From contig JAGVKQ010000023.1 in the NCBI GenBank assembly GCA_020050435.1, positions 122,710-186,709 of the forward strand: 64,000 nucleotides of DNA, in the 5' to 3' direction. This DNA is from Candidatus Caenarcanales bacterium. GTDB taxonomy: Bacteria; Cyanobacteriota; Vampirovibrionia; 2-02-FULL-35-15. Position 1 is the stretch's first letter. The number at the start of each line of letters is the position of its first letter. Below the pieces are notes generated by a model. That model made no database searches, was not told the DNA's origin, and saw only the letters and a program-made list of their open reading frames with translations. Below, piece by piece: positions 54,706 through 63,790 of the stretch. A program made the translations under genes and the position numbers.

Positions 54706-55509
54706 TTGAAATCAGTTTTAGATCCAAGTCTTAAAAAAGATGAACTAGTAATAGGTGGGAAGACATTTAAGTCTCGCCTAATGTTAGGTACTGGGAAATT
54801 CCCAGATTTTGAAGTAATGAAAAAAGCTCATGATAAATCAGGAGCTGAAATAATTACAATTGCTATTAGGCGTGTAGATTTAAGTGCTCCTGGACATGTG
54901 GGATTACTTGATTCCATAGATATGAAGAAATATTGGATATTGCCTAATACTGCTGGTTGTGCCACAAAAGAAGAAGCTATTAGAATAGCAAGACTTGGTA
55001 GAGCAATGGGAATCAATAACTGGGTAAAGCTAGAAGTTATTCCAGATGCTAAGTATTTACTTCCAGATCCTATTGCTACATTTGAAGCTGCAAAAGAATT
55101 AATAGAAGAAGGGTTTGTAGTTCTCCCTTATATTAATGCTGATCCTGTTCTTGCTAAAAGGTTAGAAGAAATAGGTTGTGCTACTGTTATGCCACTCGGT
55201 TCTCCCATAGGCACAGGTCAAGGAATAAAATCAAAAGCAAATATTGAAATTATAATTAAACAATCAAACATTCCCGTAGTGGTAGATGCTGGAATTGGAG
55301 TGCCATCTGAAGCATGTGAAGTAATGGAAATAGGAGCCAGTGCCTGTCTTTTAAATACAGCCGTTGCAAGTGCAGAGGATCCTGAGGAAATGGCAGAGGC
55401 TTTTAAGTTAGGAGTAGAAGCAGGAAGAAAAGCATATTTGGCTGGGCGTATTCCTGTAAAAGAATATGCAGCAGCCTCAAGTCCAAGCCAAGGAATTATA
55501 GGGAAATAA
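54706..55509 (+). CDS. thiG: thiazole synthase
   Basis: This 267-residue TIM-barrel enzyme forms the thiazole phosphate moiety of thiamin from deoxyxylulose phosphate, dehydroglycine and ThiS-thiocarboxylate. LVIGGKTFKSRLMLGTGKF, WVKLEVIPD with the Schiff-base Lys, and GSPIGTGQG are diagnostic. I use TTG 54706, eight bases after GGAGG; an ATG at 54685 lies inside the riboswitch core. thiS is not found nearby. Confidence 0.96.
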   Translation: MKSVLDPSLKKDELVIGGKTFKSRLMLGTGKFPDFEVMKKAHDKSGAEIITIAIRRVDLSAPGHVGLLDSIDMKKYWILPNTAGCATKEEAIRIARLGRAMGINNWVKLEVIPDAKYLLPDPIATFEAAKELIEEGFVVLPYINADPVLAKRLEEIGCATVMPLGSPIGTGQGIKSKANIEIIIKQSNIPVVVDAGIGVPSEACEVMEIGASACLLNTAVASAEDPEEMAEAFKLGVEAGRKAYLAGRIPVKEYAAASSPSQGIIGK

Positions 55510-55515
55510 CGGTAG

Positions 55516-55535
55516 AGACTTGATTTAACAAGTCT
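55516..55535 (+). other. hairpin between thiG and thiC
   Basis: AGACTTG-ATTTAA-CAAGTCT is a perfect 7-bp stem just upstream of the thiC ribosome-binding site AAAAAGGAG. No T-run follows, so it may tune thiC expression or mRNA stability. Confidence 0.45.
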
Positions 55536-55553
55536 AAAAAGGAGAAAACGCTA

Positions 55554-56909
55554 ATGAGAAAATCCTGGGTAGAAAAAAGAGAAAAAGATACAAACAGATC
55601 ACAAATGCACTATGCAAAAAAAGGCATTATTACTGAAGAAATGGAATATGTAGCAAAGAAAGAAGAACTTGAACCTGAATATATTAGGTCTGAAGTAGCT
55701 CGCGGAAGAATGATTATCCCAGCAAACATTAACCACGTAAATTTAGAACCTATGTGTATAGGAATAAATTCAAAATGTAAAATAAATGCAAATATTGGAA
55801 ACTCAGCAGTTACATCAAATGTAAGTGAAGAGTTAAAAAAACTTGAAATGTGCATTAAATATGGTGCTGACACTGCTATGGATTTATCCACTGGCGGAAA
55901 CTTAAATGAAATCAGAACAACGATCATTGAAAAAAGTCCTATTCCTATTGGTACAGTTCCTATTTATCAGGCTATCCAAGGAATGCAAGATATCTCTGAA
56001 CTTACAGTAGAAAAACTTTTTGAAGTTATTGAACTACAGGCAAAACAAGGTGTAGATTACATGACACTTCACTGTGGTATTTTACAAGAACACATTCCAT
56101 TAGTTTCAGGAAGAATTACAGGAATAGTTAGTCGTGGTGGTTCTATTTTAGCTGAGTGGATGATTAAACATGGAAAACAAAATCCACTTTATACAGAATA
56201 TGACAGAATCTTAGACATTTGTAAAAAATATGATGTCACGATTTCACTTGGTGATAGCTTAAGACCAGGATGCATTCATGATGCCAGCGACAAAGCACAA
56301 TTTGCAGAATTAGATGTCTTAGGTGAACTTACTAAAAAAGCATGGGAAAAGGATGTTCAGGTAATGGTAGAAGGTCCTGGTCACGTACCTATGGATCAAA
56401 TAGACATGAACATTAAGAGACAAATAGAAGTTTGTCATGAAGCACCATTTTATGTTTTAGGACCATTGGTTACAGACATAGCACCTGGATATGACCACAT
56501 TACATCTGCTATTGGAGCAGCACTAGCTGGTTGGAGTGGAGCAGCAATGTTATGCTACGTAACTCCTAAAGAGCATTTAGGTTTACCAGATCCAGAAGAT
56601 GTAAGAAATGGAATCATTGCATATAAGATTTCTGCACATGCTGCTGATATAGCACGTCATAGAAAAGGAGCTACAGACAGAGATAATGAACTCTCTAAAG
56701 CTCGTTATGCATTTGATTGGAATAAGCAATTTGAATTAGCATTAGATCCAGATCGTGCCAGAGAATATCACGATACGACTCTTCCTAATGAATACTTTAA
56801 ATCTGCTGAGTTTTGTTCTATGTGCGGACCAAAGTTTTGCTCTATGCACATAAACAGAACAGTAGATGAGTACAATAAACAGTTGGATAAACAGCTTTCT
56901 AAAGTTTAA
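55554..56909 (+). CDS. thiC: phosphomethylpyrimidine synthase
   Basis: This 451-residue radical SAM enzyme converts aminoimidazole ribotide to the thiamin pyrimidine. The C-terminal CSMCGPKFC (C-x2-C-x4-C) binds its unusual 4Fe-4S cluster. [13 protein letters not shown] and [11 protein letters not shown] are diagnostic. The length corresponds to the shorter bacterial form lacking the N-terminal extension. An operon with thiG lies under the TPP riboswitch. Its stop overlaps the convergent neighbour by 4 nt. Confidence 0.97.
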   Translation: MRKSWVEKREKDTNRSQMHYAKKGIITEEMEYVAKKEELEPEYIRSEVARGRMIIPANINHVNLEPMCIGINSKCKINANIGNSAVTSNVSEELKKLEMCIKYGADTAMDLSTGGNLNEIRTTIIEKSPIPIGTVPIYQAIQGMQDISELTVEKLFEVIELQAKQGVDYMTLHCGILQEHIPLVSGRITGIVSRGGSILAEWMIKHGKQNPLYTEYDRILDICKKYDVTISLGDSLRPGCIHDASDKAQFAELDVLGELTKKAWEKDVQVMVEGPGHVPMDQIDMNIKRQIEVCHEAPFYVLGPLVTDIAPGYDHITSAIGAALAGWSGAAMLCYVTPKEHLGLPDPEDVRNGIIAYKISAHAADIARHRKGATDRDNELSKARYAFDWNKQFELALDPDRAREYHDTTLPNEYFKSAEFCSMCGPKFCSMHINRTVDEYNKQLDKQLSKV

Positions 56910-57859
56910 ATCTGAGAAAGCCAAAATTTATGACACCTTTCAGGAATTTTATGTTCATATAATTCCTGAGCAACTTGATCCTTATCTTTAATTTCAATAA
57001 CCATTAAAATTGGAAGATGATCATGATATTGACTATACACAAATTGAAGGTAAGTACCATCTATAAGATATTTTTTACGTGAAAGTTTAGATTCAGCTAC
57101 TATAAACTCATGAAATTCTCTACCACCAGACGCCGACTCCCTTCTAAAGGATGAATGCTTAACTTCAAACTTATAGTTATTCTTTAAAAAAGGAACTTTA
57201 GTATTTGTAGAATTAATTTGATCAACTAAAGAGTTGGAAACAAAATTACAAACGGCAAGCTTAGGACCTAAAACTCCTGGGCTAGTATCTTTGTCTTTGG
57301 AAGGGATATTACACATGGGAAACTGATCTTCCCATGCTGTAAATGCCAAAGGCAACAAATCCTGAATTATACCCATTGGTTCACCTTCTGGTAATAGCAA
57401 AGAGAGCTTATCTTGATATCTATGACTGCTAATAAAGCTTCCATTTAAAATTCCCAGAGCTGAATGAAAAGATTGTCCATTTAAATCCACTGTTAATTCA
57501 TGAACTTTGTTATCTCTACCAAGATTTAGCCTTTCAATAGGAAGAGAAGATTCATAAGCACTATTTAATAGTGAAAATAACGTTGGTGAAGTTAGCGCTA
57601 TAAGATCATCTTTTCGTTCTCCAAGAAAATCACCGTAATCACCGATAGATGAGAAGAAATTAAAAACTTCATGATAGACAGGGAACCGTCCAAAGCTTCT
57701 GGAAGAAGGGAAATCACTACCACCAAATGTTTCTCTATAACTTACCTGACCACCCTCATCAAAGTACCAGCCCCTAGAAGCAGCATTTACCTTAAAGCTA
57801 AATTCATCACTGAATGATACTTTTTTTAGTGTAAAAGTTATGGGAGGAGAGATTTGCAT
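56906..57859 (-). CDS. unknown protein with putative Cys-His-Asp triad (paralogue 1)
   Basis: This 317-residue, probably cytosolic protein has no signal peptide. It shares its C-terminal third with the gene at 57946-58929. Conserved points are Cys204 (LAVCNFVS), His250 ([10 protein letters not shown]) and Asp267 ([10 protein letters not shown]). The order and spacing resemble a papain/transglutaminase-like fold, in which Cys attacks and the His-Asp pair activates it. That assignment is an inference. A shared segment ending in F(A/T)(G/A)(Y/W)ED lies upstream of the Cys. Confidence 0.7.
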   Translation of the reverse strand: MQISPPITFTLKKVSFSDEFSFKVNAASRGWYFDEGGQVSYRETFGGSDFPSSRSFGRFPVYHEVFNFFSSIGDYGDFLGERKDDLIALTSPTLFSLLNSAYESSLPIERLNLGRDNKVHELTVDLNGQSFHSALGILNGSFISSHRYQDKLSLLLPEGEPMGIIQDLLPLAFTAWEDQFPMCNIPSKDKDTSPGVLGPKLAVCNFVSNSLVDQINSTNTKVPFLKNNYKFEVKHSSFRRESASGGREFHEFIVAESKLSRKKYLIDGTYLQFVYSQYHDHLPILMVIEIKDKDQVAQELYEHKIPERCHKFWLSQI

Positions 57860-57945
57860 CTGTAAAATAGTACCAAAATAGCTTGTTTATAAAATTAATT
57901 TTTTTTAATAAAGTAAAAAACACTGGAAAAACAACTTTCTAAGGT

Positions 57946-58929
57946 TTAGATTCTTGCTTTATCAAATGCATCAAACCAGTAATAATGATAAGCTTCTGGA
58001 ATTTTATGTTTTTGTAAAATAGAGATCAAATCATCTTTATTCTCAGGGAGTTCAAAAGCCATTACGACAGGCAGTCCATCATTCAACGGATCGGCTGCAG
58101 ATAAGAACTGTTTATATGTAGGATCTATAATATAGATTTTTCCTGTAAAGTTTGAAGTGGCTAGCAAAATTTGGTGAAAATTAACCTTTTCAATTTTCTT
58201 GTCTGCATAATGTAAATTAAATTTAAAATTGTTTTGCAAATAAGCATCATCTACAAGTTTTAAAGAATGCCCCAAAGAAAATAAAGTACCACTGGTAACT
58301 AAGCCACATGTTGAAGTTAATGGAATAGTACATCCAAGACTAGTAGGGTAATCTCTAGGAGCTGCACCGTACAAACAAGTCCAGTTAGCATCCTCATACC
58401 CAGCAAAAATATGCCTGTATAAATTATGTAAAAGAAAGGGTAATTCCCCATCTCTATATAAAGCAATAGAGCCCAAAAAACTAGAGTCTCGATATATTGG
58501 ATCTTCATTTTTAACTTCATTTGCAATGGCTATTAAATCAAAAGAGCGATCTGAAAAACGAGACTCTACAGCATGAAGTTTTCCTTTTTCTGAAACAAAT
58601 AAATTCACATAACAATGAGACTTGCTTGAAGATGGGGCTAATATTCTACCCACTTCATCATCATATAAAGAACTAGATTCATTAAGCAAACCAGATAATG
58701 GTTCTTCCTGCTTGAAGCTGCGATCGTAAACGACTGAATAATTATGATGAGGCCCAAGAACATTTATAAAGTCGGGGTTTGATTCTCCTCCATTTTCTAA
58801 GAAAACATCCTTTGGCATTAAGACTTGAACCTCATACTTACCATATGATGTGGATTGAACCGTAGGTCCTTGCATTGATAACCTTGGCAGATATTTAAAG
58901 TGATTAACTATTAAAGATGTTCCATTCAT
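57946..58929 (-). CDS. unknown protein with putative Cys-His-Asp triad (paralogue 2)
   Basis: This protein of about 327 residues is read from ATG 58929; an in-frame TTG at 58968 would add 13 residues without a ribosome-binding site. It is a diverged tandem paralogue of the preceding gene, with Cys208 (TSTCGLVTSG), His252 (VNFHQILLATS) and Asp269 (YIIDPTYKQF). The motif IDPTYxQF is the strongest pointer to a transglutaminase/papain-like domain. Substrate and partner are unknown. About 86 bp of A+T-rich DNA separate the two. Confidence 0.7.
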   Translation of the reverse strand: MNGTSLIVNHFKYLPRLSMQGPTVQSTSYGKYEVQVLMPKDVFLENGGESNPDFINVLGPHHNYSVVYDRSFKQEEPLSGLLNESSSLYDDEVGRILAPSSSKSHCYVNLFVSEKGKLHAVESRFSDRSFDLIAIANEVKNEDPIYRDSSFLGSIALYRDGELPFLLHNLYRHIFAGYEDANWTCLYGAAPRDYPTSLGCTIPLTSTCGLVTSGTLFSLGHSLKLVDDAYLQNNFKFNLHYADKKIEKVNFHQILLATSNFTGKIYIIDPTYKQFLSAADPLNDGLPVVMAFELPENKDDLISILQKHKIPEAYHYYWFDAFDKARI

Positions 58930-59084
58930 ATATAGGGATTTATGGTAGCAAATAGCAAAACAACACAAGCTTAAATTTCGTTAATAATTACTCTATTTTA
59001 GTGACAAATTTAAGATTTATCGTCTTATTTTTCAAATATCTGATAGATTTATAATAATTTAATTTATTCAATTTATAAAAACCG

Positions 59085-59804
59085 ATGATGATTTTACTTC
59101 TAACAAGAATAAGTCCACATTCAATGGTATATGCAAGTACACCAACTAACAATTTTGGCAGAAGACTTACTCTTCCAGAGCCAGAATTAAAAGTGGTCAC
59201 TAAGCTGCCTAAAGAAGTAGAAAGTGTTCAAGAACAATTCTCTGAATTGCTTATATCTAGCAATAATATAGGAAAAAATATAACACTTCTTTTAAATAAA
59301 TCTTTAGCAGGAAACACTTGCATATCCCAAACACTAGCTTTCACACCTTCAACGAGATCAAATAATGGATGGCTATCAATTAATGTTATTAGGCAATCAT
59401 ATAAAAATCCAAACTATTATAGAGGGTTTGGGGATCAAGACTTGAGTTTATATAAGCCTAGAGAAGAAGGAAGTATTGAAGTAAAGTTTGAAAGCTGCGA
59501 ACACCTTAGAGAACTAACAAAAGATGAGTTAAAAAAGTACTCATTTGCCCTCTATCTATATAGGAAATCTGGAAATGATTCAATGCAAGAGAGAAAACAT
59601 TTCAAAGCTGGAAATCATTCTTACTCAATAGATTTAGATCCAAGCGATGTTAATGAAACACCTTCAGCTGCATTCCAAGAAACTGTACGTCACAATTTCA
59701 TAGATGAAGAACATACACCAGATCATACTTACTTTTTATTAGCATTTAGAGAAGATCAAATTAGTGACAAACATGAGGATTTACTTTTAATATATCCAAG
59801 TTAA
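59085..59804 (+). CDS. hypothetical protein
   Basis: This 239-residue protein has a short hydrophobic start (MMILLLTRI) that could be a weak signal; an internal ATG at 59124 is an alternative start. The rest is polar, with many Glu, Asp and His near the C-terminus. Family unknown. It is divergent from the triad proteins, and its stop overlaps that of the Clp-N-like gene by 4 nt. Confidence 0.55.
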   Translation: MMILLLTRISPHSMVYASTPTNNFGRRLTLPEPELKVVTKLPKEVESVQEQFSELLISSNNIGKNITLLLNKSLAGNTCISQTLAFTPSTRSNNGWLSINVIRQSYKNPNYYRGFGDQDLSLYKPREEGSIEVKFESCEHLRELTKDELKKYSFALYLYRKSGNDSMQERKHFKAGNHSYSIDLDPSDVNETPSAAFQETVRHNFIDEEHTPDHTYFLLAFREDQISDKHEDLLLIYPS

Positions 59805-60265
59805 GCACTTAAAGACCGATATAAAGTTGGAAGGTCTACATTAAACTTATCTAAAATTTCTTTAATTCTAGGAGGAGATAATCTGTTATAAACTAAGGCT
59901 TGAACCAGATCCTTTACATCTATACTTTCACCACCACCATCATGAACATTTAAAAGTGCTAGTCCTAAGACACGTCTTGTCTCTGAATCAAAGTTAGAAT
60001 TTTCATCTATTTCATCAAAGGGCTTAGCCCTTGGAGCCCTACAATCAACCTCAATAATAATATGGTCAGAATCAGCTTTATCATGAATAACTTTACCTGG
60101 CTTAGTATTAGAATCTGATAATGAAGCCAATAAATCTATATTCTCTATAACTACTCCGCCACGTTTATTAGCCATATCTCTTGCATGTTTTAGAACTTCC
60201 CAACACTTAGGAGTAAACAAGCTATGCTTAACCCAGCTAGACCCAGAAGCAACAGCAACAGCCAT
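59801..60265 (-). CDS. stand-alone Clp N-domain-like protein
   Basis: This 154-residue protein resembles the double Clp repeat of ClpA/ClpC N-domains. Repeat 1 (about 17-70) has FTPKCWEVLKHARDMANKRGG...IENIDLLASL, and repeat 2 (about 91-150) has FDSETRRVLGLALLNVHDGG...VKDLVQALVYN and IKEILDKFNVDLPTL. No ATPase domain follows. Free Clp-N proteins in plants (ClpT) and some bacteria modulate the Clp protease. Such a role here is inferred. A GAGG ribosome-binding site supports the start. Confidence 0.6.
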   Translation of the reverse strand: MAVAVASGSSWVKHSLFTPKCWEVLKHARDMANKRGGVVIENIDLLASLSDSNTKPGKVIHDKADSDHIIIEVDCRAPRAKPFDEIDENSNFDSETRRVLGLALLNVHDGGGESIDVKDLVQALVYNRLSPPRIKEILDKFNVDLPTLYRSLSA

Positions 60266-60420
60266 AAGACCTCGCTTTGTTTTTAATTTTCAACCAAGTG
60301 AGTTAATACTAGTCCTTTAAAATCTCAAAGTCAACTAAAGAGCCTTAATCATGCTTTCTTTGACATTTCAAACAAAAAGTATTAACATATATAGCACGTG
60401 AGAATATTTAGGAGAAAGCA

Positions 60421-60762
60421 TTGATTACATTAGACAAATGTAGACAAGTTGTTCCATCAATTAGAGGAATAAGAAAATTTCCTCTTCTCTTTAAAAAGAA
60501 TTTGTCTGAAACTGAATTACTCTCTATACAAAGTGAATATGCCGTAACTCCACTAAAAACATCTCCAAGAGTTTTTTTTAATTTACAAGTAAGAGATATG
60601 CACGGCGAGAAATTGAATGAAGAGGAAAAAATACTTATGCATAATTTTTTACTCTCTGCAAAGAAATCAGACTTAATAGCATTATTAGCAGTAGGATATA
60701 GCTTTATTCGAAATCCTTATAAAGTAATTAAAAGTATTTGGGCTACAGCAGCATCCATTTAA
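60421..60762 (+). CDS. hypothetical protein
   Basis: This 113-residue protein starts with TTG, supported by AGGAG six bases upstream. It is basic and helical in the C-terminal half (LLSAKKSDLIALLAVGYSF). A moderately hydrophobic segment near 80-95 is too weak to call a membrane span. Family unknown. Confidence 0.55.
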   Translation: MITLDKCRQVVPSIRGIRKFPLLFKKNLSETELLSIQSEYAVTPLKTSPRVFFNLQVRDMHGEKLNEEEKILMHNFLLSAKKSDLIALLAVGYSFIRNPYKVIKSIWATAASI

Positions 60763-60799
60763 TCTAGATTTTCAGGTATTAACCATACAAGCAATCTAT

Positions 60800-61402
60800 T
60801 TACCATTTAGGAACAGAAAAAAATAAACATCCAGAAAGACTTGATTCTATTTCATTTGCTTTATCTAAAGCTAATTGGGAATGAGGTCTTTGTTTGACTT
60901 CTCCATATTTCCTTAAAAGTGAAATAGCTAATGGCTGCTTACTTTCACACAACCCATCTATAAGTGCTTTTCTTACATGAGCATTCTTCTCTCCAACATA
61001 ATTAGGGAGTAAATCACCTAAAGAAGCTTCACTAGATCCATTAGCACCATGAACCGTCATGTTAACCAAAAATCTTTCAAACAATTCATCAGTACCCACT
61101 TCTGATCCTAGTAATGCAATCCCCAATGTTTTAGCTGAAAATACTGTTTGAAACATTCCCAGAACCTGAGCGATTTTCACCTTTTCATCAACTAGAGTCT
61201 CTGGTTTAGACAAAAGGCTTCCTAAATAGTTTTGAACTTGATTTGAATAAATGACATTTCTTTTTACTGCTTTCACCAAAGCTCTTAAAGCCTCAGGCTT
61301 ATTGTCCTTTGATAAAATATTGTCTACAAGTGTGTCTGGAGAAGTTATTGAGACAACTCTCTTACAATGGGTAGCTATTGAGTTCTGAAAGAAAATTCTC
61401 AT
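60800..61402 (-). CDS. hypothetical helical protein
   Basis: This 200-residue protein is almost wholly helical, with blocks such as VRKALIDGLCESKQPLAISLLRKYG that look like HEAT-type repeats. It has no signal peptide. It may be a protein-interaction scaffold; the partner is unknown. It lies alone between unrelated genes. Confidence 0.55.
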   Translation of the reverse strand: MRIFFQNSIATHCKRVVSITSPDTLVDNILSKDNKPEALRALVKAVKRNVIYSNQVQNYLGSLLSKPETLVDEKVKIAQVLGMFQTVFSAKTLGIALLGSEVGTDELFERFLVNMTVHGANGSSEASLGDLLPNYVGEKNAHVRKALIDGLCESKQPLAISLLRKYGEVKQRPHSQLALDKANEIESSLSGCLFFSVPKW

Positions 61403-61459
61403 ATAATTTGATTATTACACAAGTATTTCAGTTAAGAGAATATGTTAGAAAGATTTAAT

Positions 61460-61864
61460 CTACCTAAGCATCCTATTTATAATCTGAGAAATATAAGGAA
61501 TGTTTGTATATTTACCATAAAGGCAAAAAATTACACAGTAAACTATCATAGCTAAAGACCCAAACTTTATAACCATTTGAAGTGTGCCATGTATTTTTGC
61601 TAAAAGTGCAACTACAGGAAGTAAAAAAGGTATAAAACCTAAGATCTGACTGATTAAAGAAAAGATTATTCCTATAGCATCAGGAAAGAATGAAAATAAA
61701 AGTCCTATGAAAATTGACTGAAAACAATGGAATCTAATAAAATCTTTTTGATCATAATAATGACGTTTTGAAACTAAAAGCCAGATGAAACCTATAATTC
61801 CAAGGCTTAAATATGATGTCGCCATGCCTATTTTTTCTTTTATATCTGGTATTTGTGTAGCCAT
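61460..61864 (-). CDS. Tic20/DUF4870-like small membrane protein
   Basis: This 134-residue protein has about four hydrophobic segments (15-32, 47-65, 72-88 and 96-115). The motif DFIRFHCFQSI between spans 1 and 2 is characteristic of the Tic20/DUF4870 membrane family. Tic20 is a chloroplast import component of cyanobacterial origin; bacterial members have no settled role. It follows hisS by eight bases. Confidence 0.7.
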   Translation of the reverse strand: MATQIPDIKEKIGMATSYLSLGIIGFIWLLVSKRHYYDQKDFIRFHCFQSIFIGLLFSFFPDAIGIIFSLISQILGFIPFLLPVVALLAKIHGTLQMVIKFGSLAMIVYCVIFCLYGKYTNIPYISQIINRMLR

Positions 61865-61865
61865 A

Positions 61866-61905
61866 TAAATAATTAAGAATTAAGAGTTGAGAATTGAGAA
61901 TTAAA
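61866..61905 (-). repeat. AATTCTCAATTCTTAA-type short repeat at hisS 3' end
   Basis: On the minus strand, a degenerate tandem of AATTCTCAACTCTTAATTC runs through the end of hisS and supplies its last codons (about FSTLNS). Confidence 0.55.
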
Positions 61906-63156
61906 GAAATTGATCAATTCATTTATATCACTCTTGCACTCTTTTTCCTCACGTGTCTTTAGATTTTTTATCTTTAGGCTTCCCTTAGCCTTTTCATCAT
62001 CTAAATAAAATACTATAAAGTCAATGTTTTTCTTTATAGCTTGCTCTATTTGTTTACCTACATTATTAGGATTATAAGAAATTTCAAAATTTATACCTAA
62101 ATCCAATTTAGACACATCATTAACAATTTCAAAAATCTCTGGCTGATTACTTATAAACATCAGCGAAGAAGACTTTTTAAGAATCTCTTCTATAACTAGC
62201 ATTAATCTTTCCACCCCTATACCAAAACCAAAACCAGGAGTATCAGGTCCACCAAGAGATGCCACTAAACTATCATATCTTCCACCAGCACAGATAGTAG
62301 ATTGCCCCTTTAGGACTTCGCTAGTGGATTTAATTTCAAAGACAAAATCATTGTAGTAATCCAACCCTCTTACTAAGCTAGGATTTGTTACTATATTTTT
62401 TATTTTTCTCTGAGTTTTATCTTTATACACTCCAAGAATAGTCTTAATTTCTTCCCATCTCTTAGCAGAAGGTTCAGATAAAAACTCTACCGGTTTTTTA
62501 CATGAAGCATAGATTTCCTGATCTTGCTTAACCTTACAATCCAGCATTCTAAGAGGATTCTGTTCATACCTACGATTACAATCTTCACATAGATCTCCTA
62601 AAAATCCTTTTGTATATTTTTGAAAATATTCTTTATAAGCATTTCTTGATTCTTCATCACCTAAAGAATTAATTTCAATTCTAAATTCCAAGCCCAATTT
62701 ATCAAAAATTTCAGAGAGCATAAACATCGCTTCTATTTCACAAGAAATAGAATTACTACCTAAGATCTCAGCATCAACCTGATTAAACTGCCTATAACGC
62801 CCAGCCTGCGGTCTTTCATAACGAAACATGGGTCCATAAGTCCAAAGTCTTACAGGCTTAGGTTCTCTATGAAGTCCATTTTCTATATATGAACGCAAAA
62901 CTCCAGCAGTAGCTTCAGGTCTTAAAGTAAGAGATCTCTCACTTCTATCTAAGAACGTATACATTTCTTTATTTACAATGTCAGAACTTTCCCCTACACT
63001 TCTATGAAAAAGTTCAGTGTGTTCAAATATAGGCGTGGAAACAAAATTAAAAGAATGCTTCTCTAAGGCTTTCCGACAAATATCAATTACTCTTTGCCAT
63101 TTGGCTGAGTCTTTTGGCAGGATATCCTGTGTTCCACGTGGTGCCTGATATTTCAT
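61873..63156 (-). CDS. hisS: histidyl-tRNA synthetase
   Basis: This 427-residue class II synthetase has APRGTQDILP (5-14), LRPEATAG (78-85), motif 2 MFRYERPQAGRYRQFNQVD (110-128) and motif 3 GFGFGIGVERLM. Length is usual. The last residues are encoded by a short repeated sequence. The ATG overlaps the stop of the MreD-like gene by 4 nt, so the two are translationally coupled. Confidence 0.97.
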   Translation of the reverse strand: MKYQAPRGTQDILPKDSAKWQRVIDICRKALEKHSFNFVSTPIFEHTELFHRSVGESSDIVNKEMYTFLDRSERSLTLRPEATAGVLRSYIENGLHREPKPVRLWTYGPMFRYERPQAGRYRQFNQVDAEILGSNSISCEIEAMFMLSEIFDKLGLEFRIEINSLGDEESRNAYKEYFQKYTKGFLGDLCEDCNRRYEQNPLRMLDCKVKQDQEIYASCKKPVEFLSEPSAKRWEEIKTILGVYKDKTQRKIKNIVTNPSLVRGLDYYNDFVFEIKSTSEVLKGQSTICAGGRYDSLVASLGGPDTPGFGFGIGVERLMLVIEEILKKSSSLMFISNQPEIFEIVNDVSKLDLGINFEISYNPNNVGKQIEQAIKKNIDFIVFYLDDEKAKGSLKIKNLKTREEKECKSDINELINFFNSQFSTLNS

Positions 63157-63683
63157 AAACTTTTTATCCTAAATCTCTTTATTAATAGCTTACTAAACCA
63201 ATAAAAAAAAGGTGCAATTAAAATATTTAAAATAGAGCTATAGAAACTGACAGGAAGATACCTATCAAAGACATTAATTAAATGCTTATTGTTGTATTGT
63301 ATGCCATTAAAAAGCTCAAAAGGAAAAGTGAGAATAAAAGCTAAAAGTATAAAAAATACAAGTTCATCTGAAAAAATATTTTTTATCAATAATCCCGAAA
63401 TAAAACCCATAAGTGGATAAGAGAAGTAAAACAAATGATCATAAAGCAAACTGCTGCAGAAAAAAGATGAAATCAGTCCAAAAATAGTACCTGCCAAAGG
63501 ACCAAATATCAAACCACAAAAAACAGAGCCTAAAAGCATAAGATTAGAAGCACTGTCAAAATACAGGATTCTACTAAAAATAGAGAGCTGAAGTATCCAT
63601 GTAATTACAGCTAATAGAAATACAAAAAGATATTTTACATTCTCATTACGACTTTTGTTACTAAAATAAAACGTTTCTGACAT
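63153..63683 (-). CDS. MreD-like membrane protein
   Basis: This 176-residue protein is read from ATG 63683, which has AAAAGG upstream; a longer frame to 63743 lacks such a signal. There are five or six hydrophobic segments. SNLMLLGSVFCGLIFGPLAGTIFGLISSFF and YPLMGFISGLL (both cited in parts) follow the MreD pattern of an early acidic/polar loop and a PxxGxxxG span. MreD works in lateral cell-wall growth, but mreB/mreC are not here, and a YqfU- or ECF-like membrane protein remains possible. Confidence 0.6.
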   Translation of the reverse strand: MSETFYFSNKSRNENVKYLFVFLLAVITWILQLSIFSRILYFDSASNLMLLGSVFCGLIFGPLAGTIFGLISSFFCSSLLYDHLFYFSYPLMGFISGLLIKNIFSDELVFFILLAFILTFPFELFNGIQYNNKHLINVFDRYLPVSFYSSILNILIAPFFYWFSKLLIKRFRIKSL

Positions 63684-63790
63684 ATTTAAACCTTTTAATA
63701 TATTATAATAAAACCTGATTAGGTGTCTGAATTCTGAAAACAAATGTTCAATGTTCTCTTCACCGGTACGCTATTAAGCTGTATCAATAA

